Source of the DNA: JANQRA01 sp035762545
GTDB taxonomy: Bacteria > Actinomycetota > Acidimicrobiia > Spongiisociales > ZC4RG35
Assembly: GCA_035762545.1 (NCBI GenBank)
Contig: DASTOM010000019.1
Location: forward strand, 1-64,000
DNA length: 64,000 nucleotides
Direction: 5' to 3'
Numbering within the stretch: the first letter of the stretch is position 1; every line of letters begins with the position of its first letter. Of this stretch, positions 26,070-35,365 are shown one piece after another. The translations under genes and the position numbers were made by a program. Below the pieces are notes generated by a model, which saw nothing but the letters and a program-made list of their open reading frames with translations, ran no database searches and had not been told where the DNA came from.

Positions 26070-26131
26070 TTGCTCGCCGAAGCGCACTCAATCCAAGCCG
26101 AGAACGGCGGGCCACCCGAGATCAGATCTAG

Positions 26132-26290
26132 TCAGGTTTCGACGGTGATGGTGCCTTTCATTCCGGCCGCATAGTGGCCCGTCACGTGGCATCCGAATAG
26201 CACTGTTCCGGGTTCAGTGAAGTGCCTGCTGGGTTCGACGATCTACCCGGCGGGTACCGACACGGCGTAGGGGTCGGAATGTTCCATTTG
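26132..26290 (-). pseudogene. C-terminal remnant of a cupredoxin
   Basis: The minus-strand frame reads YAVSVPAG, a TAG stop, then EPSRHFTEPGTVLFGCHVTG and HYAAGMKGTITVET before TGA at 26132. Cys, His, His and Met are the copper ligands of plastocyanin/azurin-like domains. The stop, where a Lys codon would fit, and the lack of a clear upstream start mark it as broken. One base change could explain the stop. Confidence 0.6.
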
Positions 26291-26342
26291 CCCGCCACTG
26301 CGCAACCGTGCGGGTCAACGGCGAAGTAAAGACCAAGTAGAC

Positions 26343-26377
26343 AACGTTCCCTCGGGTCCAACACTCGAGGGAACGTT
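26343..26377. terminator. Strong 12-bp hairpin
   Basis: AACGTTCCCTCG (26343-26354) pairs perfectly with CGAGGGAACGTT (26366-26377) over an 11-base loop. It lies about 275 bases past the SelW-like gene on the plus strand and upstream of the cupredoxin remnant on the minus strand. The likely role is transcription termination; no T-tract is present. Confidence 0.55.
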
Positions 26378-26550
26378 CTGCATTTCTCGAACGAGTAGTT
26401 CACGGTGGAGGGACTCTTCGACATTGTCACGGACGACCCGGACGCCCAGTGAGTACACGTGGGGTATGCCGAAGAGGGCTATGCGACACATATTTCGCAT
26501 TCCGACAGGCGTTCCCCACCAACCGCTCGTTCTCCGGGGGCAGAGACCCT

Positions 26551-26582
26551 ACGTGGGGGCCTAGCTGATGTGGCCCCCACGT
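26551..26582. terminator. 11-bp hairpin terminator of the BNR-repeat protein gene
   Basis: ACGTGGGGGCC (26551-26561) pairs with GGCCCCCACGT (26572-26582) over 10 bases. It lies 21 bases past the stop of the minus-strand gene at 26604. Confidence 0.7.
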
Positions 26583-26603
26583 TCATTCATGTCGAGTCGC
26601 TGG

Positions 26604-28349
26604 CTATGGGGTCGGATCGTCCAGATAGCGACCGAAGATGTCGGTGTTACCGAACGTCGTCGGGCAGTCGATCGAAGGTGCCGGCGTGTCGATGGGCGCA
26701 CCGTCCACAAGAGACTGACGCCAGTCATTCACCGCATCACACGAGGCGGCGTTACGCACGTCATTCCACACGGCCATGGCGCCGTCGTTGGTGGCGAACA
26801 CGTAGTTGTAGTCACCGAGGAACTCGGTGGCCAGGCTGTTTGCACTCGACCCTCTGGCATCGCCAGTGGCACCACGGTGCAGGTCGGCCCAGGCTGACAG
26901 GTCGCTCACATCGGCATGACGAACCACCCCCTGCATGGTGCGGGCGTTGCTCGTGATGTCTTCCTGCCAGTCGGTGAGGAAGGCCATGTAGACCACATAG
27001 ACGTCAGCTCCATCGGGTGAGATCGCCACCCAGGGGAAGTCGGGGCGGTCACCTTCTGCGCTGGCGGTAAACGGAGCCGTCCAGGTGACGCCACCGTCGA
27101 TCGATGTCTGGACCTTGGCGGTCTCGTTGTTGAGACCGGCTAGACCGTCGGTCCATCCAAGGACGATCATGTTCGTTGCCTGAGACCCGGAGGGAGCAGC
27201 GTTGGCGATGTCCATGGTCGGGCCTTCGTTGGTCCGGGCTCCGGCCACGCCGTCGAAGGTGAGACGACCCTGGACCGGGTCGAAGGCTCCGACGGTACCG
27301 GTGACGGCCACGGCGCGGGGTCGAGCGAACTTGACACCTCCGTCGGTGGAGCGGGCGAGCCAGATGACATCGTCACCCTGGAAGCTCCCACGCCACGCCA
27401 CGTAGACATTGCCCCGGCTGTCACTGCGCACGACACAGCCCTGACGTCCACCGGCAAGGCCGCTGGCCTGGTTGGTGTTGGAGGCCTGGCTGATCTGTCG
27501 TTGCGACCACGTGTCACCACCGTCAGTGGAACGGAGGAAGACCACCGGCTCCGGTGGGCCACCGGCACTGCGGAACGCCACATTGCACACGTAGACGTTG
27601 CCGAAGTACGGGCTGCTCTCGGCATTGTCGGCCCAGATCGCCTCCTTGTCGGAGAAGACTGCGGAACTCTGTTTGGATGCCACAACCGGTGGCAGCCAGG
27701 CATTGATGTCGCCACTGGCGGCCGCATGGATGTTGTCCATACGGGACACGGCGATCGCCTCGAATCCCTTGAACGTGGTCTCGTCTCTCACTGCTGAGAA
27801 GTTGGATGTCAGGGTGGCGAAGTAGAGGCGAGAGCCGTTGTCCCAGGAGAAACCGTCTTCGCCCGGCTGTGGGCCGAACACCATCGACGGGTCACCGTCG
27901 GAAACGAGGCCCTCCTCATAGAACCAAGGGAGGGTCCCGATGGGACCGTCGGCGACGGGGGAGCATTCGTCGGGTCCGAGACAGCCACGTGCCGAGTAAC
28001 CCTTGTAGTCCGGCTGAACCCAGGTGCTGCCGCCATCGAGCGAGAATGAAACCCCGGTCACGCCGACACCGGCAGTGAAGGGGCAGGTGGTGGGATCACC
28101 GGCGGCGCAAGCCTCTAGATCGATCTCGTCGTTGGCCCCGGCCACCATGTGCATGGGATTATTCGGATCGATCGCGACCCACGGCTCGTTCTGTTTGTTC
28201 TGTGCGAACGGGCTATCGGGACTCCCAGATGCCACTACGACCTCAGGCCCATCGGCGAGTGCTGCTGCGGCTCCGAGGGTCGACATGACGATGATCACCC
28301 CGAGCATCACGAGGGTTCGTCTGAAACGCGAATATTGCCTGATCATCAC
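26604..28349 (-). CDS. Secreted BNR/Asp-box (sialidase-like fold) protein
   Basis: The 581-residue protein starts with a signal peptide (TLVMLGVIIVMSTLGAAAALA). Repeated Asp-box motifs of the type SxDGGxTW follow: FSLDGGSTWV, STDGGDTWSQ, STDGGVKFAR and SIDGGVTWTA. These turns mark a beta-propeller as in sialidases, but the propeller also occurs in many non-enzymatic secreted proteins, and I see no clear arginine triad. Two pairs of cysteines sit in loops. AAAGGGGG before ATG 28349 is the ribosome-binding site. It is a single gene ending at a hairpin. Role: probably extracellular, substrate unknown. Confidence 0.75.
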   Translation of the reverse strand: MMIRQYSRFRRTLVMLGVIIVMSTLGAAAALADGPEVVVASGSPDSPFAQNKQNEPWVAIDPNNPMHMVAGANDEIDLEACAAGDPTTCPFTAGVGVTGVSFSLDGGSTWVQPDYKGYSARGCLGPDECSPVADGPIGTLPWFYEEGLVSDGDPSMVFGPQPGEDGFSWDNGSRLYFATLTSNFSAVRDETTFKGFEAIAVSRMDNIHAAASGDINAWLPPVVASKQSSAVFSDKEAIWADNAESSPYFGNVYVCNVAFRSAGGPPEPVVFLRSTDGGDTWSQRQISQASNTNQASGLAGGRQGCVVRSDSRGNVYVAWRGSFQGDDVIWLARSTDGGVKFARPRAVAVTGTVGAFDPVQGRLTFDGVAGARTNEGPTMDIANAAPSGSQATNMIVLGWTDGLAGLNNETAKVQTSIDGGVTWTAPFTASAEGDRPDFPWVAISPDGADVYVVYMAFLTDWQEDITSNARTMQGVVRHADVSDLSAWADLHRGATGDARGSSANSLATEFLGDYNYVFATNDGAMAVWNDVRNAASCDAVNDWRQSLVDGAPIDTPAPSIDCPTTFGNTDIFGRYLDDPTP

Positions 28350-28363
28350 TGCCCCCTTTCAAT

Positions 28364-28558
28364 TTGGGTGACGACGGGCGTCGTTCCCAAACCTACACTT
28401 CTGCGAACACCCCGTACGCGAGCGGAGTGCTCACTGGCTTCCTCGTCAACCCCGAGGGGACGATCATCAACGCGGTCTACTCCACGGGTCCCATCGGACG
28501 GTTCACGGCATCGGAGATCCTCCGCAAGGTTCGCTTTGAGATGGACAAGCCGACCTAG
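28364..28558 (+). pseudogene. Possible C-terminal fragment of a thioredoxin-fold protein
   Basis: A 64-codon frame reads GVLTGFLVNPEGTIINAVYS then GRFTASEILRKVRFE. The strand FLVNPEGTIINAVYS followed by a helix is like the end of a peroxiredoxin/TlpA domain. No start with a ribosome-binding site and no upstream domain is seen, so a relic is more likely than a gene. Family assignment is weak. Confidence 0.3.
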
Positions 28559-28717
28559 AAGTCGACCGGCCGTGCCCTGGCCGGCCCGAGGTCTCGATGG
28601 TCTCCGACCAACCGACCAAGGGAATCGTCGAGTCGGAGGACGAGCTAGACCACCACGCTCAGATTCCAACGCCACCCGATCCGGAGTGGCGGATTGCCGC
28701 CGACCCACGTACTCCCG

Positions 28718-30004
28718 CTAGGGCTCGTAATACCTGAGAACACGTCGCAGGTCCGGCTCGGGGAATTCTGAACGACGGGCCAGATCGACAGTCAGCTCGA
28801 GCTCCTGTTCTACGGCATTGCGTCTTCCCGAGAGTTCTGCGTTATCGAGATCCGATTTGAGATCTGACAACACCTCGATCAAAGAGGTGAGGACGTGTGG
28901 TTGTCCCGAGGCCGCAAGCCGGATCTCGGAGAATGCATCGTGGACGTACTCGGTCCGTCCCGGAGTCTCGGAGAGGAAGACTCGCCGTCCCTCTTCTCCC
29001 GCGAATACGCGACGTGGGGCGTCGGCAAGCAGGATCCTGCGCACCGGCGTTTTGAGATGGAAGATCACGTCCACGGCTGTCGTCGGGTCGTTCACGCCGG
29101 GCGAGAGGGCGCGAAGGGCAATGTCGACGAGTTGGCGCATACCGAAGGTGGGGTCGAGCTCCAGTGACCGCTCTGATGCAGTGATGATCGACCGGCGAAC
29201 CTGGCTGACGCCGTCCCAGTCCTCGCCAGGATCAGGCCAGATCGTGGCAATTCGGTCGTCCTTGGAGACTGCGTCACCAACAGTCACGTCGATCCGCGCG
29301 AGCGACTGCGGGGGAAGTGCGGCAAGAGCAAGCTCTGCGTCGATCTGGGTCACCCAGCCACCTGTGGTCGATCTGATAATCGACGGCGATCCCTCCGGAG
29401 TTGGCGTGTTTGAGACGTCGACATGCTCCCCCTTCCCGTCGGAGTCGAGGTAGCGATCGATCGCCTTCAGGGAGGCGCCGGCGATGCGGCGCACGACCGA
29501 ATCGATCTGCATTCTTCTCAGTGAGCGGTTGATGTACCACACGATGGCGATGGCTGACGCCACGGCGAGAATCAGCGCGACGGTCACCGAGACACTCGGC
29601 GTCGCCTCGACTCCGCCGTCGATGATCGCACTCGACGCGGAAGCAAGTACCAATAGTGCATACAGGAACGTGCCGACGATGAGTCCAATCACCGCCTGTT
29701 GGAATGAATCCTCGAAGAACCCACCGAGAGCCCTAGGGGAATACTGACTGGCCGCCATCTGGGTGGACAGCGCGGTGATGGAAAAGACGATTGCGGCGAC
29801 CGTGATCGTGGCACCGGCGATGGTGGTGAGCACCGCCCGACCCCCCACGACGGTGGTTCCGAGTACGAGCGGCCAATCTTCGAGGGAGTCGGCATAGGTC
29901 GAATCGAGGTAGAGGGCGCCAAAGGCGGCTCCGATACAGGCGAGGACGATCAGCGCAGGAATCGTGAACAGGCTCTCTCTGACCCGCCGGAACACAGTTC
30001 TCAT
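28718..30004 (-). CDS. DUF2254 family membrane protein
   Basis: The 428-residue protein has about four membrane helices in the first 160 residues, with SITALSTQMAASQYSPRALG between helices 2 and 3 and a loop NRSLRRMQIDSVVRRI. The conserved cytoplasmic part contains RQLVDIALRALSPGVNDPTT, the signature of DUF2254. The function of the family is not established. The start is the ATG at 30004. It is a single gene between unrelated neighbours. Confidence 0.88.
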   Translation of the reverse strand: MRTVFRRVRESLFTIPALIVLACIGAAFGALYLDSTYADSLEDWPLVLGTTVVGGRAVLTTIAGATITVAAIVFSITALSTQMAASQYSPRALGGFFEDSFQQAVIGLIVGTFLYALLVLASASSAIIDGGVEATPSVSVTVALILAVASAIAIVWYINRSLRRMQIDSVVRRIAGASLKAIDRYLDSDGKGEHVDVSNTPTPEGSPSIIRSTTGGWVTQIDAELALAALPPQSLARIDVTVGDAVSKDDRIATIWPDPGEDWDGVSQVRRSIITASERSLELDPTFGMRQLVDIALRALSPGVNDPTTAVDVIFHLKTPVRRILLADAPRRVFAGEEGRRVFLSETPGRTEYVHDAFSEIRLAASGQPHVLTSLIEVLSDLKSDLDNAELSGRRNAVEQELELTVDLARRSEFPEPDLRRVLRYYEP

Positions 30005-30326
30005 GCGAACGGCCCGATTAGCGACCAGGACGTCGAGGCCCGCTCAAACAATGACCTCGAGGACGATTGGACCGAGCAACGGCACACATGCGGATGCTAG
30101 GTGGTGCTCTGTGGAGGTCGAAGTGCTCTCAACCCAGCCGTCACTCGGCACCCCGATTGGCAGTCATTTCGGAATGTCGATCGCTCGGTCCGTGACTCGG
30201 GCGTTTGAAGTGAACGGGTTCGTTCTGTCAGACGGCTCTTAGAGCTGGAGCGTGCCATCGATCGCCGACCGTAGGTCAGCCGATCGATATGTGCACGAGC
30301 GGCTGACCAGCGTGGCGGAGAGCCTT
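30005..30326. other. Intergenic stretch, no gene seen
   Basis: Frames here show no recognisable domain, and the ones reaching past 30252 are shadows of the secreted phosphatase gene. Confidence 0.5.
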
Positions 30327-31607
30327 CTAGCTCTTTGGAAATGTCCCGTGACTGACGTCGACCCAGACGAGCCTGTGATCCGAGGTGGGTACCGGGTCGC
30401 CGAAGACGCCGGTGCCGGTGAGACGGGTCAGCGGATCGTTGTCGGCCGGCCAGAACACCGCCGCGTCATGGATCTGGAGACTCTTGCTCGGCAGCACGTA
30501 GTCGGCGCGCAGGTTGCCGGGCCCGAACGGGGGCTCGGAGAAGTCCGCGGTGTCTTCCGCGGGGTCACCGATGTGGGTTTCGTTGCCCGCTTGTGCCGCG
30601 GCACGATCGACGCCCCCCTGGCTGATCGGAGTGGACTTCGAGTTCACCAGAGGATGCTCGATGAGGAGTTGTGCCGAGCCTGGAATGCTGTCCCCGTCGA
30701 ATGGGTCGGAGTTCTGGTCCCCGGCTATGACGAACATGCTGCCTGGTTTGAGACCGCCGGTGAGGCCATCGTCGTCATAGATGTAGTCGCCCCGGCTTCC
30801 CGGGCCTACGTAGTCGGCCCAGAAGCGGATCTCGTCGTGGTTTCTGGTGCCGTTGCGATCCTCGGGCCCGTCGAAGACCGGCGGGGTCGGATGGCTGACC
30901 AGGAAGTGCACTGTCTTGTGGCCGATCTGGATGGGAACGTCGACGTGGTTCTTCGAAGACAGCCGGAACTCGGCCAGTACCTCCTCGGAGTAGTACGAGT
31001 CACCGGTCGCCGGATCCACCGGGAGCAGCGCACCGGGCATGTCCTGCCACAGGAAGTTCTGGAAGGTGCGGATGTCATCGGGGTCGATCGGATACCTCGA
31101 GAAGACTGCGAACCCGAACTGGCCCGGGAAGAAGCCAAATCCCCATGAGTCGTTGGCGTAGGAAGCCATCCCCACCTCGTCCGCCTCGGCAGTGACGCCG
31201 TCGTGGTTGAGATCGAATCCGGACAGGATCCCGGTGTTCGAAGGGAATCCCATCCGATAGCCGTATTCGATGGCTTCAGCCCCGTTCTGGCCGACGGACA
31301 GGTAATTCTGCTGGAAGAGATCGACTGCCACGTTGCCAGCGTCGAAGTCGAACTCGTTGATCAGCAAGACGTCGGGCCGGGTTCGTTGAATGACCTCGGC
31401 GACGTTTCGCGCCTGAGTGTTCGTGGGTGTGGAGAGGTCGGCGATCAGCTGCCCCTCGTTGGCCCGGTTGAGTGAGGCGTTGAACGTGGCGAATCGGACA
31501 CTGCGGTCGCTGTTGCCGCCGGCCGCAGCCGGGAGGGTGCCGACGATCGTCGCCAGAAGGATTGCGGCGGTCAGTATCGATCGCCATCGGGCAGGCCGGA
31601 TTGTCAT
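30327..31607 (-). CDS. Secreted endonuclease/exonuclease/phosphatase-family protein
   Basis: The ATG at 31607 follows GAGGAGA, giving 426 residues with a signal peptide (SILTAAILLATIVGTLPAAA). The mature protein has the EEP fold: VRFATFNASL at the start, RPDVLLINEFD with the metal Glu, MFVIAGDQNSDPFDGDS with the catalytic Asp-Asn pair, and SDHRLVWVDV with the final Asp-His. It likely hydrolyses phosphodiesters outside the cell. It lies downstream of the PhoX-type gene with a hairpin between them, so the two may form a phosphate-scavenging unit. Confidence 0.85.
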   Translation of the reverse strand: MTIRPARWRSILTAAILLATIVGTLPAAAGGNSDRSVRFATFNASLNRANEGQLIADLSTPTNTQARNVAEVIQRTRPDVLLINEFDFDAGNVAVDLFQQNYLSVGQNGAEAIEYGYRMGFPSNTGILSGFDLNHDGVTAEADEVGMASYANDSWGFGFFPGQFGFAVFSRYPIDPDDIRTFQNFLWQDMPGALLPVDPATGDSYYSEEVLAEFRLSSKNHVDVPIQIGHKTVHFLVSHPTPPVFDGPEDRNGTRNHDEIRFWADYVGPGSRGDYIYDDDGLTGGLKPGSMFVIAGDQNSDPFDGDSIPGSAQLLIEHPLVNSKSTPISQGGVDRAAAQAGNETHIGDPAEDTADFSEPPFGPGNLRADYVLPSKSLQIHDAAVFWPADNDPLTRLTGTGVFGDPVPTSDHRLVWVDVSHGTFPKS

Positions 31608-31623
31608 GGTTATCTCCTCGCTG

Positions 31624-31656
31624 TGAGGGGCCCGGGGACGGGTCCCGGGCCCCTCA
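31624..31656. terminator. 13-bp GC-rich hairpin between phoX-like and EEP genes
   Basis: TGAGGGGCCCGGG (31624-31636) pairs with CCCGGGCCCCTCA (31644-31656) over 7 bases. It sits 15 bases past the PhoX-like stop and 17 bases before the EEP start, so it may end or attenuate read-through between the two. Confidence 0.7.
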
Positions 31657-31670
31657 TCCTGATCCATCCG

Positions 31671-33230
31671 CTATGAGCCCGGAATCTCGAGCAGCATCAG
31701 CTGCCCGTCCTCGCGCTTGATCACAGTCGGTGACTCGCTGATGCGGTCCTCGAAGACGTTGGTTCCGTGGGCCTGAACGTCGAGCAGCCATGTACCAGGT
31801 CCGAAGAACTCGGAGGCGTCCACGATCCCGCTCGACTCGCCGACGGGGTCGTTGACCGTGGCCACCACCCGCCAGTCGCCCTGCTTGAACCGGTACTGCC
31901 AGATCACTGCTTGACCGGTGTCTTCCTGGACCATCAGGCTCTTGGTGCTGACGTCGAGGTTGTCGGGGCTCGTCAGCGGCACGAACACCTCGGTGCCGGG
32001 AGCGTCACCGTCGGCGAGAACCGTGAGACTGTCGACAACGAGCGGGTCGTCGGCGTTGAACACGAATTGCAGGATCCGCCCATTGTCGGCTTGCCCGACT
32101 GTCCCGCCCGGACCACGAATGAGCCGTCCTGTGTTCGCATCGGGAACCACGCGGGTGGCCCCGGTGTCGGCGGCGTAGACGACCAGAGGGTTCTTCTTGT
32201 CGTAGGCGAGGTCTTCGAGCCTGATGAACTGCATCACGTTGTTCTCGTTCGACCAGTTCTCCAAGGCTGTCTGAGGCAGGGTTTGCGTCGTTCCATCGGC
32301 GATGTCATCGGGCACCGGGATGAACTCACCGGTGAACGAATCGTCGATCCCCAGGTCGAGGTAGTCGTTGGCTCCGTTGGACGGATTGGCCGGGTCCACC
32401 GGCTGTCCGTTGACTCCGGTCACCCGGAAGGCGTAGAGCGTTCCATCGCCATCGCGCACATCCTGCTCGGTGTCGCCACGGAACAAATACAGCTGAGACG
32501 AAGGGGCGTTGAAGGTGTCGTCGGTGGTCAAAACGGAATATCCGCTCCAGCCTCCCGGCACCACCACTGTGTTCTCGTGGTTGAGTCGCCCCATACGGGT
32601 GATCTGGCTGAACTCAGCCGTGTCGGTATTCAGACCGACCGAATACCCGGCCTGTCGAGTGCCGTTGCCGGGGAAGACGTCGGAGCCGTACGGGGCGTCT
32701 ACCGGGACTGCCAGTCCGGCGTCGTTGCTCTCCTCGCCGGTGAAGAACGTATAGCTGGAGAAACCCTCCGCCGGTCCCGCCATGAAAGCCGAGCAGAAAC
32801 GGATGAAGCCCGCAGAAGCCGGAATTGGCTCCTCGGCCGACAGCACCGAGGCCTTGCGACCGGGCCCGCTCTGCGTGCTCAATACCCAGGACGTCACCGA
32901 GGAGTCTTGGACGTCGCGGGCGCCCGAAAAAGGAACCCGAGACTGCTCATGGGCCACGAACACCTCGACCGTTTGCTTGGCCGGTCCCGGTTTCAACCCG
33001 ATGCCGTCGGGAATTCCTTCGAACAGCACCCCGTCGACAGACTCTCCGACTGAGATGATCGGAGTGACTCGGGCCCCCTTTGGGACGCGGGGATCGAGAG
33101 TGATATAGGCGCTCTGATCGGTGAGGTGACCGGCCGGTTCGGGGGCTGCCACGGCCGGCGCGGCAACAGCGACCGCCAGCGCTGCCCCCACGAGTGAAGT
33201 CTTGAGACGTCGGTCTTTGCGTTCCATCAT
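31671..33230 (-). CDS. PhoX-like (DUF839) secreted phosphatase
   Basis: The 519-residue protein starts at an ATG-ATG pair after AAGGAGG. A short signal peptide (SLVGAALAVAVAAPAVAA) is followed by a PhoX/DUF839-type propeller: FVAHEQSRVPFS, YTFFTGEESND, RMGRLNHENTVVVPGGWSG and DLAYDKKNPLVVYAADTGAT. Known PhoX enzymes use calcium and iron to release phosphate from organic esters outside the membrane. The first residues are not a clear twin-arginine signal, which is unusual for classical PhoX. A PHO-box-like repeat lies about 80-110 bases upstream. Confidence 0.82.
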   Translation of the reverse strand: MMERKDRRLKTSLVGAALAVAVAAPAVAAPEPAGHLTDQSAYITLDPRVPKGARVTPIISVGESVDGVLFEGIPDGIGLKPGPAKQTVEVFVAHEQSRVPFSGARDVQDSSVTSWVLSTQSGPGRKASVLSAEEPIPASAGFIRFCSAFMAGPAEGFSSYTFFTGEESNDAGLAVPVDAPYGSDVFPGNGTRQAGYSVGLNTDTAEFSQITRMGRLNHENTVVVPGGWSGYSVLTTDDTFNAPSSQLYLFRGDTEQDVRDGDGTLYAFRVTGVNGQPVDPANPSNGANDYLDLGIDDSFTGEFIPVPDDIADGTTQTLPQTALENWSNENNVMQFIRLEDLAYDKKNPLVVYAADTGATRVVPDANTGRLIRGPGGTVGQADNGRILQFVFNADDPLVVDSLTVLADGDAPGTEVFVPLTSPDNLDVSTKSLMVQEDTGQAVIWQYRFKQGDWRVVATVNDPVGESSGIVDASEFFGPGTWLLDVQAHGTNVFEDRISESPTVIKREDGQLMLLEIPGS

Positions 33231-33308
33231 TTGGCAAGCCTCCTTGCTCGCTGGACCCCGCAGACGATGCCACCCCAGGATGTCCCCGGATCGACGTGGG
33301 AGGATCGA

Positions 33309-33341
33309 TCCGGTGACCCGAGTGTTACGGATCGATGAACC
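33309..33341 (-). promoter_or_regulatory. PHO-box-like triple repeat upstream of the phoX-like gene
   Basis: On the minus strand three 11-base units follow one another: GGTTCATCGAT, CCGTAACACTC, GGGTCACCGGA. Units 1 and 3 fit the actinobacterial PHO-box form GTTCAYYYR; unit 2 is weak. The position before a PhoX-type gene is what PhoP control would require. Confidence 0.4.
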
Positions 33342-33700
33342 GACTCGCCGGGGTCGCCCAGTTATGCCCGATCGGAGCGCGTTCGAAACGGGTCCTCGTG
33401 CTTTTGTTCGCTGGTCATCGCATCGTCAGGCCCGGGTAGAAGACGCTCTTGCGGCGTCGAACGGCATCTGGGGGCGAAGTGGCCAGCCCAACAAGCGTGG
33501 AGTCGGGACGGGCGCCGAGATAGCAACGTCCCGTCGACCGATCGGTATGTGTCGCCTCCTCGCTCGAAGGCATCGAGGATCCTGAGGAAGACCTCGGGCC
33601 TCGTCTCCAAGAGTGTCTGACCGCCTTGTTTGGGCCGCTGCTAGGAGCGGATGCGGCCGCGGATGCGTTGTCGTACGGATGGGAGCACTGGGATCGGGTG
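33342..33700. other. Accessory stretch with degenerate frames
   Basis: Minus-strand frames here (for example LETRPEVFLRILDAFERGG near 33.6 kb) look like pieces of a decayed gene, but I cannot name a family. Confidence 0.35.
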
Positions 33701-33856
33701 TCAGAACTGACCCTCCTCGCGTACACCGTCCCTGCCCTGGCTCGTCGACGAGTTGTTGACGAAGTCCTCCGTCACCAGGTTTGCGGCCGACTCGAGATCC
33801 TGCCGGCCGTACGCCTCGAAGAACCGCAGCACGACTTCTTTGCTCGTAGTGGACAT
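33701..33856 (-). pseudogene. Truncated SnoaL/NTF2-like gene
   Basis: ATG 33856 follows AAAAGGAGTGAGA, a strong ribosome-binding site. The 51 codons read MSTTSKEVVLRFFEAYGRQD, then LESAANLVTEDFVNN, the first helix and turn of a SnoaL-like (NTF2-fold) protein that usually has 120-140 residues. The frame ends with TGA at 33701, and the rest of the fold is missing. It is either a remnant or a very short protein. Confidence 0.55.
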
Positions 33857-34027
33857 TCTCACTCCTTTTCGTTCGAGAGCACCACGATGCAGAACTTGCC
33901 AGACAACACCCTGGAGAGCATGAGGAGATCACTATTTGCCGGCGGCCTCCCAAGAAACTCCACGAGGAGTGTGATCCTTGGGCTGAACCGAGGTTCATAG
34001 GGGGGCGGTTGGGGTACTGAGCTTCTC

Positions 34028-35365
34028 GTGCCCATGATCGACGACCGATACGAGTTGCTCGAGGTCATCGCCTCCGGCGGGATGGCAACGGTATGGCGGG
34101 GCTCCGACACGCGGCTGGACCGTCTGGTTGCCGTGAAGCGACCCCACCCTTCGGCGCCAGGTGGCGACTCGACCCCAAACCGGATGGGTCGGGAGGCGCG
34201 TGCCGCAGCAGCGATCAGTCATCCCAATCTCATCACTGTCTACGACTACGGGGCCGATGAGGACGGGCCATACCTCGTCATGGAGCTGGCCGAAGGGCCG
34301 ACCCTGAGGGACACTCTGGGTCAACTCGACGAGGCTGAATCCCTGGAGGTGGGTGCCCAGGTCGCCGAGGGACTGGCGGCGGTGCATGCCGGAGGGCTCG
34401 TTCATCGTGACGTGAAGCCGGCAAACATCATTCTCTCGGATCGTGGTCCTCTTCTCACCGATTTCGGGATCGCTCTCGATCCCACCTCCACGGCCGAGGT
34501 CACCGCGGACGGCTTGATCGTGGCCACACCCTCGTACGCCGCTCCCGAGGTGATGGCCGGCCAGCGGCCGACGCAGGCATCGGACGTTTACTCCTTGGGG
34601 GTGGTGGTTCGTGAGCTGTTGGATGCCACCGGCGCAGCACCCAGCCCTGCGATTGACGGCGCTTTGGAGTCAGCGACGGCGCATGACCCGAACCACCGAC
34701 CGGATGCGTTGTCATTCGCCGCTCTTCTCCGGGCTGAGGCTCCGACCGTGAATTTCGTCCCAGGAGCTCCGGTGGCTTTGGCCGGGCCGGGCGAGGCCGA
34801 CCGAACGCTCGTCATGGAGGGCCCGTCGCGTGCGTCGTCGCCAGCGCCGCGGGAAGCCGACCGCGGGCACAGGCGAGTGCCGGTGGCGATGCTGGTGCTG
34901 GGTGTGCTGGTCTTGTTGTTCGCCGTTGCTCTGGCAGTGAGCAGCGGAAACTCACCGGGCCTGGCTGCCGACTCGCCATCGTCGTCGTCGGTGGTTGGTT
35001 CGACACTCATCCCGATGTCCACGACCGTTCCGACATCCACGACCGTGGCTCCAGCGACAACGACGAGCACTCCGGCCGACAGGGTCCGAGAGTCCCGCGA
35101 TCGGTTGGAGGCGATCCTGTCTCAGCCACCTCGGTCCGACCTGAACGAGCGTGAAGTCGACAAGTTGATGAACAAGATCGACAACGCTATCGACGAAGCC
35201 AGGGTGGGAGATCCCGAGAAGGCGACGGACGAACTCGGGAAGGTGGCCGAGGAGCTGGAAAAGAAGCTGGAGAGCGGAACCCGCGACGCAGCTCTAACCG
35301 AGCTGGAGCGGCTCGCCGAGAGTCTCGGTCTGCGTGTCGAGGTGCCAGACGACGAAGACGATTGA
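34028..35365 (+). CDS. PknB-like serine/threonine protein kinase without PASTA domains
   Basis: The 445-residue protein has a complete kinase domain (residues 7-235): glycine loop IASGGMATVWRG, Lys37 in VAVKRPH, the catalytic loop HRDVKPANII (about 126-135), DFGIAL and the APE-like YAAPEVM. A membrane helix (VAMLVLGVLVLLFAVALAV) near 285-304 follows. The outer part is a Ser/Thr-rich linker and an acidic coiled coil (AIDEARVGDPEKATDELGKV), not PASTA repeats. It is thus a membrane receptor kinase with an unusual sensor. GTG 34028 is used; ATG 34034 is an alternative. Confidence 0.92.
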   Translation: MPMIDDRYELLEVIASGGMATVWRGSDTRLDRLVAVKRPHPSAPGGDSTPNRMGREARAAAAISHPNLITVYDYGADEDGPYLVMELAEGPTLRDTLGQLDEAESLEVGAQVAEGLAAVHAGGLVHRDVKPANIILSDRGPLLTDFGIALDPTSTAEVTADGLIVATPSYAAPEVMAGQRPTQASDVYSLGVVVRELLDATGAAPSPAIDGALESATAHDPNHRPDALSFAALLRAEAPTVNFVPGAPVALAGPGEADRTLVMEGPSRASSPAPREADRGHRRVPVAMLVLGVLVLLFAVALAVSSGNSPGLAADSPSSSSVVGSTLIPMSTTVPTSTTVAPATTTSTPADRVRESRDRLEAILSQPPRSDLNEREVDKLMNKIDNAIDEARVGDPEKATDELGKVAEELEKKLESGTRDAALTELERLAESLGLRVEVPDDEDD

